Notes: generated from the sequence alone by a model not told the origin. Positions 50,617-59,855 are shown, counted from the first letter of the stretch. The stretch: 64,000 bases of DNA from Epilithonimonas sp042695135 (GCF_042695135.1 NZ_CP170547.1:744001-808000); one strand, 5' to 3'. Made by a program: numbers and translations.

Positions 50617-51657
50617 TTATTGATTAAATTTCCCCTCTAAATTTTGTGCATCATATTCTTCAAATGTTATTGTTTTAAAGTCTTTTGAAGTATATATATT
50701 GTCTGGAATTAATTTATCGGGATCATTTCTATCCGTATATGATTTACCATATTTACTAAGAATAATATTTTTACTTTGATTATCGTATTTAAAGGTTGTA
50801 TAGCTGTCAATAAAATATTTGCCTCCTCCTTCTTGCTGCTCAATAGTAAAAAAATTATTTTTTATTATTAAATTCCTAAACCCTTCTGCAGGTGTATTAG
50901 GCATAAATGTGTAAATAAGATGGTTATTTTTGTAAATTTCAAAAGTATTTCCTCCTTTATTTATTAAAATATAAACTGGCGAGTCTAAAGTTGTTTCATC
51001 TTGCTGTGTAAATTCTTTCGTAGGATTAAATATTAATATAACATCACTTAATCCATCTCCGTTCAAATCACACTTTTCATTTTTTATAATCTGATAATTA
51101 TCTAGTTTCATAGAATCGATGATTTCACTTTCATTTACTAACACATTTTTTGTTGTAGATGAATTGCCGTCTTTAAAGCTCAAATATTTATCGTTTAGAA
51201 TACTATAAATTAGAAAATTTTCATTTTTATCCTTTTCCAATAGAATATCAATATTTGTCCTTTTTTCATCTTTTCTTCCAAATAACAAAAAGCTTACACT
51301 GTATTCATTTTCATTTTTTAATGGTTCAATCTTTAATGTTTTTCTAATTATATTGCCATCATAATCCTGTCCATTTATAAAAGGGTCATAATCTAAAATT
51401 AGATTTTCTCCATCAGAACTTAAATCATTAATTTTTTTTAAAACCCTTTCAGAAACATATTTTTTCATTAACTTTTCATCGTTTCTCAGTGTATCATTGC
51501 CGTAAAATAATAAATAAAATTCTTTTAGGGTCTTAATAGCCTTTTCAGAATTTTTAATTTTGAAAGTCCCTGTTGAATTCTTGTCAACAGATTTTGTTTC
51601 TTGCTTACAGCTTATGAAAGCTGATATAAAAAAGAATAAAATGATTGTTTTTTTCAT
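50617..51657 (-). CDS. Lipoprotein in immunity position (DUF3828-like plus DxNGDG repeat)
   Basis: 346 residues with signal KKTIILFFFISAFISC (lipobox cysteine 17). Residues 40-150 look like a DUF3828-type domain (NSEKAIKTLKEFYLLFYGND, then YVSERVLKKINDL and LILDYDPFINGQDYDG). Around residue 198, CDLNGDGLSDVILIFNP is a calcium-binding-like VCBS/FG-GAP element. The gene is more AT-rich than its chromosomal neighbours. It starts 40 bp after the effector stop, and a periplasm-facing lipoprotein would be well placed to neutralise a peptidoglycan-cleaving toxin. The immunity role is inferred from position and location only. Confidence 0.6.
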   Translation of the reverse strand: MKKTIILFFFISAFISCKQETKSVDKNSTGTFKIKNSEKAIKTLKEFYLLFYGNDTLRNDEKLMKKYVSERVLKKINDLSSDGENLILDYDPFINGQDYDGNIIRKTLKIEPLKNENEYSVSFLLFGRKDEKRTNIDILLEKDKNENFLIYSILNDKYLSFKDGNSSTTKNVLVNESEIIDSMKLDNYQIIKNEKCDLNGDGLSDVILIFNPTKEFTQQDETTLDSPVYILINKGGNTFEIYKNNHLIYTFMPNTPAEGFRNLIIKNNFFTIEQQEGGGKYFIDSYTTFKYDNQSKNIILSKYGKSYTDRNDPDKLIPDNIYTSKDFKTITFEEYDAQNLEGKFNQ

Positions 51658-51697
51658 GAAAATAAATTTGAAATGTTAATTAATATAAACGGAATTA

Positions 51698-53893
51698 TTA
51701 TTCCTCCCATCTATAAATGGCATATTTCTTATCTACTGAGTATTGAGTGGCTACCCAAAATGATTTTTGTTTAAAATCTGAAACCCAATTTGTCCCATTC
51801 CACATTGCTATATGTCCATATGGATGTCCTTTTACGGAACCAAACGTTGCTATATCTCCCTTTTTTAAGGAAATAGAATTCAAATCTGTTCCTATTTTAG
51901 TAAAACCATATTTTGATAATTTATCGATATCATAATATTCCGTTGCGTGACCGGATAAATTATCTATTCCTCCAGCATTAATTGCTTGTCTTACATATAA
52001 AGCACATTTTCCTTTAGATTTTGCTAATGCATTGCTATCAAGATGAGCAATTGCTGCTTCTATATCATACTTTCCTTTTTTTTCGGATTTACTTTTTGAA
52101 ATTATTGTCTTTGTTAATTTACACTCATCAATCTTAAAAACTTTTGAAGTTATATTATTAAAGTTTCTTTTTTTACCTGCATAATCTACATCATTTCCTA
52201 TAGTTCGAGAAAGTACATCTTCATCTCTTTGCCCGTTAGATTTTTTATCTCCTCCATGATTTTTCCAATAACCCATTGATGTTAAAACAGCAATTTTAAC
52301 TTCATTAACTTTATCTGGATTTATTAGAATATCTATATTTTCTTCCTTTAAAGTATACTTATTAACTGCATCATAATTTCCTCTCCCTGTTAACTGAACC
52401 AAGCCTCTTCCTCTGAATTTCCAACCATCTCCAGTTTGTGTATTTCCCAATTTTTCTTTAGCTGATCTATTTTTATCATCGTAAACTAAATTTGCAATCA
52501 TTTCATAATTAGCTTTTTGAATACCTCCATCGCCATATTTATTTAAATCTTTTCTTCCGTATAAGTTTGCCTCTGCTGGATTTCTCTTAAAATACGAAAA
52601 AGGACCTGATTTCCAAGTTCCAGATATGTAATGTCCTCCATTTATTAGATCTTTCACCCAACCAGTTCCTGAAACATAATCACCATCTTTGAGTCTTCTT
52701 GTAGAATAATCTAAACTTTCCCCATGCCTTAGAGTAAAAGAAGAACCTACTTCTATTGACGCTTGTGCGAAAAAATGTGCTTTATTCCAACAAGTATTCA
52801 TATTTAAATTTTTCATATAATTATTGTAAGCAGTTGATGCTTCTTTCAGAGTTGTGTCACTTGCATTTGTAAATATCTTTTTCAGTTCTTCTACTGTAAT
52901 ATCTTTATTGCAATTTGGACACTTTCCATCCTCTTTTTTATCCTCCTCTTTCTTCTCCACCTTCGGTGCACTTCCAACACTGCTTGCACTTTTCCCTTCC
53001 GGTTTCTGTCTTGTCGGCTCTTGCTCTTTTTTTATAGTTCCCTTACTTTCCCACCAATCCCAGAGTTCTTTCCCGGCATCCGCTATTTTGTCGCCAATGC
53101 CTTTTTCTTCTTTTTTAGAAATAGGTTTCTGTTCTGCCGGTGATCCTTTGGCTTTTGGGATTCTTGGCTCGGGTAGTTTCGTGACTATTGGCGGCGGTAC
53201 AACGCCCGGTGTCCAGTACAAAGGATTTTTCACGTTCACATTTTCGGAATCGTGCTTTTTGTTTTTATAATATTCTACCGTTACATAAAACTCCAATTGC
53301 TTAGGATCAAATTCTCCCTGCATTGCCTTTTGCATCAAGGCTTTGGTAAGTACAAATTCTCCCACAGCAACGCCATTTTCATTTACTCTTTTAGGAGGCA
53401 GAGTTTCGATAGGTTTATTGTTGGGATTATGTCCACTTCCTTTGGCATCGTCTTCCCAAAGGGTAAATGTCACTTCTTTATAAAACATATTGACGCAATA
53501 GGCTCTTGCTCTCAGTTTTTCCATAAAGCTGAACGTGCTGCCTCTTTTATCATCTACATAAAAAAGTTCTACTTTGCTTATTTGTGGGATTTTATTTTGT
53601 TTAGGCGTAATTATCAGCCCGCCTCCTTCCGGCTTATGAAGATAAGCTTCCAGGCGGTAAGTATTCCCTAAAGACGCTTCTCCAAATGTAAAACTGCTGT
53701 CACCTTTTTTCCGGATATTGGTTGTGGTAAAAGTTCCATTTCTTCTTTTTCTGAATAATTCCCATGTTACCTGAGATAGATTGCGCTCAGATTGTGGGGT
53801 CGAGGGATACCAATCTGCGACATGATAGATATGTTTTTCTCCGACTATGGGAGATATATTTCCTGACACCGCTGAAACTCCTGTTTTTGACAT
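51698..53893 (-). CDS. Two-domain peptidoglycan-degrading effector (GH19-like plus Cys/His amidase-like)
   Basis: 731 residues from ATG 53893 (MSKTGVSAVSG); 14 upstream codons lie over the previous gene's end. Residues 1-240 form a beta-rich region of unknown family (ends VKNPLYW). A Pro/Lys/Glu-rich linker (240-325) contains KVEKKEEDKKEDGK. The GH19-type domain starts CPNCNKDITVEELKKIF (about 325), with the catalytic Glu in FFAQASIEVGSSFTLRHGES (about 379) and GWKFRGRGLVQLTGRGNYDA (about 498). The C-terminal domain (600-731) has Cys in SKGKCALYVRQAINAGGI (629) and His in GHPYGHIAMWNGTNWVSDF (692), a CHAP/NlpC-P60-like layout. No signal peptide is present, as expected for a contact-delivered toxin. 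It lies after a PAAR-like gene. Confidence 0.82.
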   Translation of the reverse strand: MSKTGVSAVSGNISPIVGEKHIYHVADWYPSTPQSERNLSQVTWELFRKRRNGTFTTTNIRKKGDSSFTFGEASLGNTYRLEAYLHKPEGGGLIITPKQNKIPQISKVELFYVDDKRGSTFSFMEKLRARAYCVNMFYKEVTFTLWEDDAKGSGHNPNNKPIETLPPKRVNENGVAVGEFVLTKALMQKAMQGEFDPKQLEFYVTVEYYKNKKHDSENVNVKNPLYWTPGVVPPPIVTKLPEPRIPKAKGSPAEQKPISKKEEKGIGDKIADAGKELWDWWESKGTIKKEQEPTRQKPEGKSASSVGSAPKVEKKEEDKKEDGKCPNCNKDITVEELKKIFTNASDTTLKEASTAYNNYMKNLNMNTCWNKAHFFAQASIEVGSSFTLRHGESLDYSTRRLKDGDYVSGTGWVKDLINGGHYISGTWKSGPFSYFKRNPAEANLYGRKDLNKYGDGGIQKANYEMIANLVYDDKNRSAKEKLGNTQTGDGWKFRGRGLVQLTGRGNYDAVNKYTLKEENIDILINPDKVNEVKIAVLTSMGYWKNHGGDKKSNGQRDEDVLSRTIGNDVDYAGKKRNFNNITSKVFKIDECKLTKTIISKSKSEKKGKYDIEAAIAHLDSNALAKSKGKCALYVRQAINAGGIDNLSGHATEYYDIDKLSKYGFTKIGTDLNSISLKKGDIATFGSVKGHPYGHIAMWNGTNWVSDFKQKSFWVATQYSVDKKYAIYRWEE

Positions 53894-53900
53894 ACTTTTT

Positions 53901-54698
53901 CTATTTAATATTACCAGGTTCGTTTTCGGTTTCATTTACTTCTTCCTGAAACTCCTCAAAATTCATCACCGGATTGTAAATGTGCTGTTCCCGTGCGTCA
54001 GCTTTTTTCACCTGACTTTTCCCGGCTTCGCTTTGTTGTCCGTGTTTCAAAATGGTAATTTTACCGCCTGTGGTGCACATCAGCTCAGACATTTCTGTGA
54101 GGCAGCTTTTGCCCATTACCTTTACTTTTTCATAAGGTTTCTGCCATTTTCCCGCTGGCGCAAATGCACAAGGAAGATAACCACCGGACGAAGGCTTCAG
54201 TTTACAGTTACCAAATGGCATCGCAGGAGGGTCAAACGTCAAATCATCTTCGGTCACGGCAAGATAATCGGCTTGTCCGTCTGCATCATTCCAATAATGT
54301 TTTTGGTGGCTGGTCACTTTTAGTTTGGGAAACTTGAAACCCTGGCTGCACTGGCACATCCCTTTTTGGATGACAAAATATTTTCCATCATGTTCACTAG
54401 GACTGCTTTCAGTTTGCTGTTCTTTTTTCTGCTCTTTAGATTCTTCCTGCTTTTCTTTGGAAGTTCCTTCTGCTTCGCCCTCATCATAACCGTTCATGGG
54501 ATCAATCACTTCTTCTTTCAGATATTTTTGATCTTCGGGAATCAGGATTTCTTTTCCGGGAATCGCATCGTGTCCCAGCAAATCTTCTAATGGACAATAG
54601 ATATTGTGATATGAACGGAGTGTCTGAGCATCTTTCACGCAGAATTGCTCAGCAATGGAGCTTAAAGAATCTCCTTTTTGCACGGTATATTTTTTCAT
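53901..54698 (-). CDS. LysM plus PAAR-like (DUF4280) protein
   Basis: 265 residues. Residues 1-50 are a LysM domain (YTVQKGDSLSSIAEQFCVKD, RSYHNIY). A low-complexity Glu/Lys/Gln linker (about 70-105) leads to a DUF4280/PAAR-like domain at about 108-225: YFVIQKGMCQCSQGFKFPKL, DPPAMPFGNCKLKPSSGGYL, then KVMGKSCLTEMSELMCTTGG. PAAR-like proteins tip the T6SS tube and carry effectors. A C-terminal extension of about 40 residues (AREQHIYNPVMNFEEFQEEV) could contact the effector. It overlaps nothing: the effector starts 8 bp after its stop. Confidence 0.82.
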   Translation of the reverse strand: MKKYTVQKGDSLSSIAEQFCVKDAQTLRSYHNIYCPLEDLLGHDAIPGKEILIPEDQKYLKEEVIDPMNGYDEGEAEGTSKEKQEESKEQKKEQQTESSPSEHDGKYFVIQKGMCQCSQGFKFPKLKVTSHQKHYWNDADGQADYLAVTEDDLTFDPPAMPFGNCKLKPSSGGYLPCAFAPAGKWQKPYEKVKVMGKSCLTEMSELMCTTGGKITILKHGQQSEAGKSQVKKADAREQHIYNPVMNFEEFQEEVNETENEPGNIK

Positions 54699-54714
54699 CA
54701 GATTGTGTGTTTTA

Positions 54715-55782
54715 TTAATCGATCAAAGTGTTAAACTTTTGCTTTATGTTTTCTTTTGCTATCAGTTTCAGATTATATTTCCTGTAAAATTCTTCATTAT
54801 GAAAAAGCATAATGCTGGCTTCCACATTTTTTAATTGTTTAGTTTCTTTATTAGTTGTATAATGTAATTCTAAATCACCCTTTAATTTGTCTTCCGGTGA
54901 TTCATCAAATTTTACTCCCTTCAATAATTCCTGTAAACTGCATTCTTCTGCAATTTTTCCTTTAATAATAGTTTCTACAGTCTCGGGATTTTCAAAGTTA
55001 TATTCGCAATGGAATAGGCATTTTACGGGAAACGAGTTGGGGATCACATAAAAATTTTCTTTCCATTCAGTTTTTCTATGAAACCAGTCCATTTTCGGAA
55101 ATAAAACCTGATACAATAGAGCAGAGCTGAATTGTTTCAATAGATAATTCTCATCAATGAGATTCTCATAAAATTGATTAAAATGGACTGTAGAAATTTC
55201 GCCGGTGAAAAACGACTCCAAGTCAGGCCGTTTGTTCTCGAATTTTTTAATCAGTTCTTTATGGTCATCAAAACCATTTATTTTCCCTTGTGCCGGAACA
55301 GAAAATTTAATTGGCGAAATGCTTTCCGTACAGGCAAGAGAGAGCATGCTGATTTTATCATCAGGAGTCTGTCCGTGCTTTTTGAAACCGGAAGTTTGTA
55401 TCTCCGCTACAAATCCTTTATCTTTTGTTTCCTGAAGCGAAACAGATGTTGAATAATTAATTTCTATATCTTCTTTATCAATCTGCTCAATTCGTTCTGT
55501 AACTTTATAATTCGAAGCGTAAAATCCAGCCGTTAAATAGAGTGAGGGAAGACCACTGGCTAAAGATAATTCTTTTTGATTTTTCTGGATTTCTATAATT
55601 CTTTCACGTGGAGGAATAAAAATTTCAGAGAGTCCATTCAGGTTATATTCTATAAGATTTTTTAAATCAGAATACGTATTATGATAGCGCTTTAATTCTT
55701 CTGCGGAAATTCCAAATTGTTCAGCAACGGAGTCAAGAGTGTCTCCATACTTAATTTCATAAGTAGAAATACTAATGTTCAT
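54715..55782 (-). CDS. LysM-domain protein of the effector locus
   Basis: 355 residues without signal peptide. A LysM domain at residues 1-60 (YEIKYGDTLDSVAEQFGISA, KRYHNTYSDLKNLIEYNLNG) is closely related to that of the next gene, including the RYHN-Y motif. The rest (60-355) is of unknown fold (KEDIEINYSTSVSLQETKDK; VKCLFHCEYNFENPETVETI; HYTTNKETKQLKNVEASIML). It is the first gene of the leftward operon. An adaptor or chaperone role for effector loading is an inference. Confidence 0.68.
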   Translation of the reverse strand: MNISISTYEIKYGDTLDSVAEQFGISAEELKRYHNTYSDLKNLIEYNLNGLSEIFIPPRERIIEIQKNQKELSLASGLPSLYLTAGFYASNYKVTERIEQIDKEDIEINYSTSVSLQETKDKGFVAEIQTSGFKKHGQTPDDKISMLSLACTESISPIKFSVPAQGKINGFDDHKELIKKFENKRPDLESFFTGEISTVHFNQFYENLIDENYLLKQFSSALLYQVLFPKMDWFHRKTEWKENFYVIPNSFPVKCLFHCEYNFENPETVETIIKGKIAEECSLQELLKGVKFDESPEDKLKGDLELHYTTNKETKQLKNVEASIMLFHNEEFYRKYNLKLIAKENIKQKFNTLID

Positions 55783-55941
55783 TTGTGTTTTTGTTTTTAT
55801 AAAAGTACAAAAAAACTTAAATAAATCTGTGCAGGGTTTGATTTTATAAAAAAATGAATATTATTCTGAGAATGACTTATTTCTATACTTGTTACTAGCT
55901 TCATACAAAGAATGAGTAATCTTTCCGCAGCAATAATTGTT

Positions 55942-56013
55942 TTATGCAATACCATTAGCACAATTAGTTGCCCCATTGATAATTTTTAGATTTCCCTTTT
56001 TCTTAACGAGCAT
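55942..56013 (-). CDS. Possible 23-residue peptide, bacteriocin-like leader type
   Basis: ATG at 56013, preceded by GAAAGG, encodes MLVKKKGNLKIINGATNCAN followed by GIA and a TAA. A Lys-rich start, NLKxING and Asn/Gly/Cys-rich end resemble the short double-glycine-leader 'bacteriocin-like' peptides of Chryseobacterium, but it is shorter and has GA in place of GG. It may be a remnant or chance. Its position at the edge of the effector island makes it worth noting. Confidence 0.2.
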   Translation of the reverse strand: MLVKKKGNLKIINGATNCANGIA

Positions 56014-56062
56014 CCTTTCGTGTGTTATAATAAAGGTAATCTAGTCTTACTACAAAATTGTA

Positions 56063-56222
56063 ACATTATAGAGTATTGGAGCAGTATTACAGACTACCCG
56101 ACTAGTATTACAGCGTAGTGGAGTAGTGTTACAGAGTAGCGCAGTAGTGTTACATACTACCCGAATGATGTTACAGATTACTCCAGTAGTATTACAGAGT
56201 AGTCGAGTGGTATTATAGATGG
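56063..56222. repeat. 21-bp minisatellite, about seven and a half units
   Basis: Units start at 56063, 56084, 56105, 56126, 56147, 56168, 56189 and (partial) 56210. The common pattern is GTATTACAGAGTAG followed by a variable GAGTA-like end, with a weak half-repeat of 10-11 bp. On the minus strand it is an open frame of 7-residue units such as TALLCNT and SRVVCNT. There is no spacer structure as in CRISPR. Confidence 0.85.
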
Positions 56223-56372
56223 TTTTTAAGTAAAGACTAATCATAATTATAGCTACAAGACCACATATTGGCACCAAGTAACAAAAAAACCTCAAAGAAA
56301 TTCCTTGAGGTTTGATTTATAAATTATTGATATGTTTAGTAATCAAGAATTGTCTGCCCGACACGGGCCGGA

Positions 56373-59300
56373 CTACATATTTCTTCTATACTTACCACCC
56401 ACTTCAAACAAAGCGTTGGTAATCTGCCCAAGTGAACAGTATTTCACGGCATCCATTATGACATTAAATAAATTCTGTTGGTTGATGGCAGCGTGTTGTA
56501 AAGTTTTCAGAGTGGCTTCAGACTTGTCTTCATTAGCCTGTTGGAAATTATGAAGCGTTTCAATCTGAACTTGCTTTTCCTCTTCAGTCGAACGGATCAC
56601 TTCTCCCGGACGAACCGTTGGCGAACCATCTTTTCCAAGGAAAGTATTGACTCCGATAATCGGATATTCTCCGGTGTGCTTCAACCATTCGTAATGCATA
56701 GATTCTTCCTGAATTTTCGAACGCTGATACATCGTTTCCATTGCACCAAGAACACCACCTCTTTCTGTAATTCTGTCGAATTCTGCATAAACAGCTTCTT
56801 CAACAAGATCCGTTAATTCCTCAATAATAAATGAACCTTGAAGCGGATTTTCATTTTTCGCCAATCCTAATTCTTTATTAATAATCAACTGAATCGCCAT
56901 CGCTCTTCTTACCGATTGCTCAGTAGGCGTTGTAATAGCCTCGTCATAAGCATTCGTGTGCAGTGAATTACAGTTGTCATAGATTGCGTAAAGCGCCTGT
57001 AAAGTAGTTCTGATATCATTAAAATCAATTTCCTGAGCGTGAAGCGAACGTCCCGAAGTTTGGATGTGATATTTTAACATCTGGCTTCTTTCGTCGGCTC
57101 CGTATTTCAGTTTCATCGCTTTTGCCCAGATTCTTCTTGCCACGCGACCGATTACTGAATATTCAGGGTCGATACCGTTGGAGAAGAAGAATGATAAGTT
57201 TGGTGCAAAATCATTAATGTCCATTCCTCTTGACAAATAATATTCAACATACGTGAAACCGTTTGCCAATGTAAATGCCAACTGAGAAACAGGATTCGCA
57301 CCCGCTTCTGCAATGTGATAACCAGAAATAGAAACCGAATAGAAATTTCTTACTTTTTCTGTGATAAAATATTCCTGAACATCACCCATCAATCTCAAGG
57401 CAAATTCAGTAGAGAAAATACAAGTATTTTGAGCTTGGTCTTCTTTTAGAATGTCAGCCTGAACAGTTCCACGAACGGTTGCAATTGTTTTAGCCTTAAT
57501 TTCTGCATATGCTTCAGCAGGAATCACTTCGTCTCCCGTTAAGCCTAATAATTTTAATCCTAAACCATTATTGGAAGGAGGCAATTCTCCATTATATTTT
57601 GGTCTTTCTAAACCTTTATCATCAAACTTTTCCTTAAGCTTAGCCTCAACCTTAGCCTCAAGATTATTTTCAGCAATATATTTTTCAACATTCTGGTCGA
57701 TTGCAGCATTCATAAAGAAAGCCAATAACATCGGAGCAGGTCCGTTAATCGTCATTGAAACGGAAGTCATCGCATTCACCAAATCAAATCCGGAATACAA
57801 TTTTTTCGCATCATCCAAAGTTGCGATAGAAACTCCCGCATTTCCGATTTTACCATAAATATCTGGTGGTAAAGCTGGATCTTGTCCATAAAGTGTAACT
57901 GAGTCAAACGCTGTTGACAAACGCTTTGCATCCATTTCCGCAGAAACATAGTGGAATCTTCTGTTGGTTCTTTCCGGACCGCCTTCTCCTGCAAACATTC
58001 TTGTTGGGTCTTCTCCAGTTCTTTTAAAAGGATAAATTCCCGCTGTGTAAGGAAATGCTCCCGGAAGATTTTCCTGACCTTTCCATTGGATCAAGTCGCC
58101 CCAATCATTATATTTTGGTAAAGAAATTTTTGGAATTCTTAAATGTGATAAAGATTCTGTTGAGGTTTCAACTTTAATTTCTTTTCCACGAACGAAATAT
58201 GAATAAAACTCAGCCTTGAAAGCCTGTTTCGTATCATCCCAATTTTTTAGGAAATCGATATTTTCCTGTTGAAGATCTTTTTCGGCTTTTTGATATTCAG
58301 CATCCAAAGTTTCATTAGATAGAAATTTTTTCACACCTTCAATGTGATACATTTTTCTGGCTAATTCTGCCTGTTTTTCTACATTAGCGTCGTAGATTCT
58401 ATTATTTTCAACAATTTCTGATAAGTAACGAACTCTTTTTGGAGGAATTATCGTGATGTCTTCAGAAACTTCCTGTTCAACAAAACCTTTCAGATTTAAG
58501 TCAGAATATTTCTCATTCAATTTATCAACTAATCGATTATATAAATCGGTCGTTCCGTGGTCATTAAACTGAGACGCTTTTGTTGCATAAACCGGCATAT
58601 CATCCAACGGACTTTCCCACAACAAATGGTTTCTTTGGAATTGTTTTCTCACGGCTTGAAGTGCATCCAAAGCACCACGTTTGTCGGATTTATTTAATGC
58701 AACCAAGTCAGCATAATCCAACATATCGATTTTTTCTAACTGTGTTGAAGCTCCGTATTCAGGCGTCATTACGTACATAGAAACATCAGCAAAATCTGAA
58801 ACTTCCGAACCAGATTGTCCGATACCTGAAGTTTCCAAAATAATTACATCCGGGTGAGCTAATTTCAACACATTTAATGCTGAATGAATGAATGGCGAAA
58901 CAGAAACATTGTTTTCTCTCGTCGCCATCGAACGCATATACACTCTAGGATCATTGATCGCATTCATACGAATTCTATCCCCTAATAATGCACCTCCAGT
59001 TTTCTTTTTCGAAGGATCAATCGAGATGATCGCAATTTTTTTATCTGTATTGGAACGTAGAAAACGTCTTACCAATTCGTCTGTCAAAGAAGATTTCCCG
59101 GCTCCGCCAGTACCAGTGATACCGATGATTGGAATATTTAAATCTTTTGATTTTTCGTCAATCGCTTTTACCAATTCCGGTTTTTCTTCTGAAAAGTTTT
59201 CAACGGCAGAAATAATTTTTGCAATGCTTGTAGAATTTTCAAAACTGATTGAATCTAAATCACTTGCCTCTACATCTTTTCCTGTTGCGAAGTCCGATCT

Positions 59301-59720
59301 TTTCACCAAATCGTCGATCATCCCCTGAAGACCAAGTTCACGGCCGTCATCCGGAGAATAAATTCTGTCAATACCATAAGACATAATATCTTCGATTTCT
59401 TCGGGTAGGATTACACCGCCGCCGCCGCCGAAAATTTTGATCTGTGGGGAATTTTTTTCTCTTAAAAGGTCGTAGATATATTTAAAATATTCATTGTGAC
59501 CACCTTGATATGAAGTTAATGCAATCGCGTTTGCGTCTTCCTGAATGGCCGTGTTCACCACCTCTTCAGCCGATTTGTCGTGACCAAGGTGGATAACTTC
59601 GCATCCCGTTCCCTGAATCACACGTCTCATAATATTAATTGCAGCATCGTGACCGTCGAATAAAGAAGCTGCGGTGACGATTCTTACTTTGTTTACTGGC
59701 GTATATTTTTGGGTTTCCAT
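56373..59720 (-). CDS. icmF: Fused acyl-CoA mutase with G-protein chaperone (IcmF type)
   Basis: 1115 residues. Order: B12-binding domain (about 12-140, with VTAASLFDGHDAAINIM and the GGGGGVILPEEIEDIMSYGI loop), MeaI-type GTPase (P-loop GITGTGGAGKSSLTDELVRR near residue 206, then IDPSKKKTGGALLGDRIRMN), linker, and the mutase barrel (about 560-1110: AGIYPFKRTGEDPTRMFAGE, SISGYHIAEAGANPVSQLAF). This architecture is that of isobutyryl-CoA mutase fused (IcmF); related enzymes also act on pivalyl- or methylmalonyl-CoA, so the substrate is not fixed by sequence. It needs adenosylcobalamin. Single gene. Confidence 0.94.
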   Translation of the reverse strand: METQKYTPVNKVRIVTAASLFDGHDAAINIMRRVIQGTGCEVIHLGHDKSAEEVVNTAIQEDANAIALTSYQGGHNEYFKYIYDLLREKNSPQIKIFGGGGGVILPEEIEDIMSYGIDRIYSPDDGRELGLQGMIDDLVKRSDFATGKDVEASDLDSISFENSTSIAKIISAVENFSEEKPELVKAIDEKSKDLNIPIIGITGTGGAGKSSLTDELVRRFLRSNTDKKIAIISIDPSKKKTGGALLGDRIRMNAINDPRVYMRSMATRENNVSVSPFIHSALNVLKLAHPDVIILETSGIGQSGSEVSDFADVSMYVMTPEYGASTQLEKIDMLDYADLVALNKSDKRGALDALQAVRKQFQRNHLLWESPLDDMPVYATKASQFNDHGTTDLYNRLVDKLNEKYSDLNLKGFVEQEVSEDITIIPPKRVRYLSEIVENNRIYDANVEKQAELARKMYHIEGVKKFLSNETLDAEYQKAEKDLQQENIDFLKNWDDTKQAFKAEFYSYFVRGKEIKVETSTESLSHLRIPKISLPKYNDWGDLIQWKGQENLPGAFPYTAGIYPFKRTGEDPTRMFAGEGGPERTNRRFHYVSAEMDAKRLSTAFDSVTLYGQDPALPPDIYGKIGNAGVSIATLDDAKKLYSGFDLVNAMTSVSMTINGPAPMLLAFFMNAAIDQNVEKYIAENNLEAKVEAKLKEKFDDKGLERPKYNGELPPSNNGLGLKLLGLTGDEVIPAEAYAEIKAKTIATVRGTVQADILKEDQAQNTCIFSTEFALRLMGDVQEYFITEKVRNFYSVSISGYHIAEAGANPVSQLAFTLANGFTYVEYYLSRGMDINDFAPNLSFFFSNGIDPEYSVIGRVARRIWAKAMKLKYGADERSQMLKYHIQTSGRSLHAQEIDFNDIRTTLQALYAIYDNCNSLHTNAYDEAITTPTEQSVRRAMAIQLIINKELGLAKNENPLQGSFIIEELTDLVEEAVYAEFDRITERGGVLGAMETMYQRSKIQEESMHYEWLKHTGEYPIIGVNTFLGKDGSPTVRPGEVIRSTEEEKQVQIETLHNFQQANEDKSEATLKTLQHAAINQQNLFNVIMDAVKYCSLGQITNALFEVGGKYRRNM

Positions 59721-59855
59721 TTCTTATTATCGATTGTTTCCAAAGATAATATTTTTTGTGAAATGGGAATAAGAAGAGGTTAGATATTGGAATTTAGATG
59801 TTATACTAAATATGGTGTGGTTTTGAAAATGTTGAATTTCGGGGACAAGTTCTAA

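Larger units (their letters stand above)
55783..56372. other. Gene-poor spacer between effector island and IcmF gene
   Basis: About 590 bp. It should contain the promoter of the leftward effector operon, but no good TTTG/TAnnTTTG pair is visible. The features that can be supported in it are the small reading frame at 55942-56013 and the 21-bp repeats at 56063-56222. Confidence 0.5.

Noticed and set aside
50321..50623. 100-codon plus-strand frame
   Set aside because: It is antisense to the effector remnant and shares its similarity with the antisense of the intact effector gene.
56063..56222. CRISPR array
   Set aside because: Units are head-to-tail without unique spacers, 21 bp long, diverged, and without cas genes.
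56050..56295. 81-codon minus-strand frame with a hydrophobic start and CNTT heptads
   Set aside because: Explained by the 21-bp minisatellite, whose unit length is a multiple of three. No start signal or conservation evidence; kept only as a repeat.
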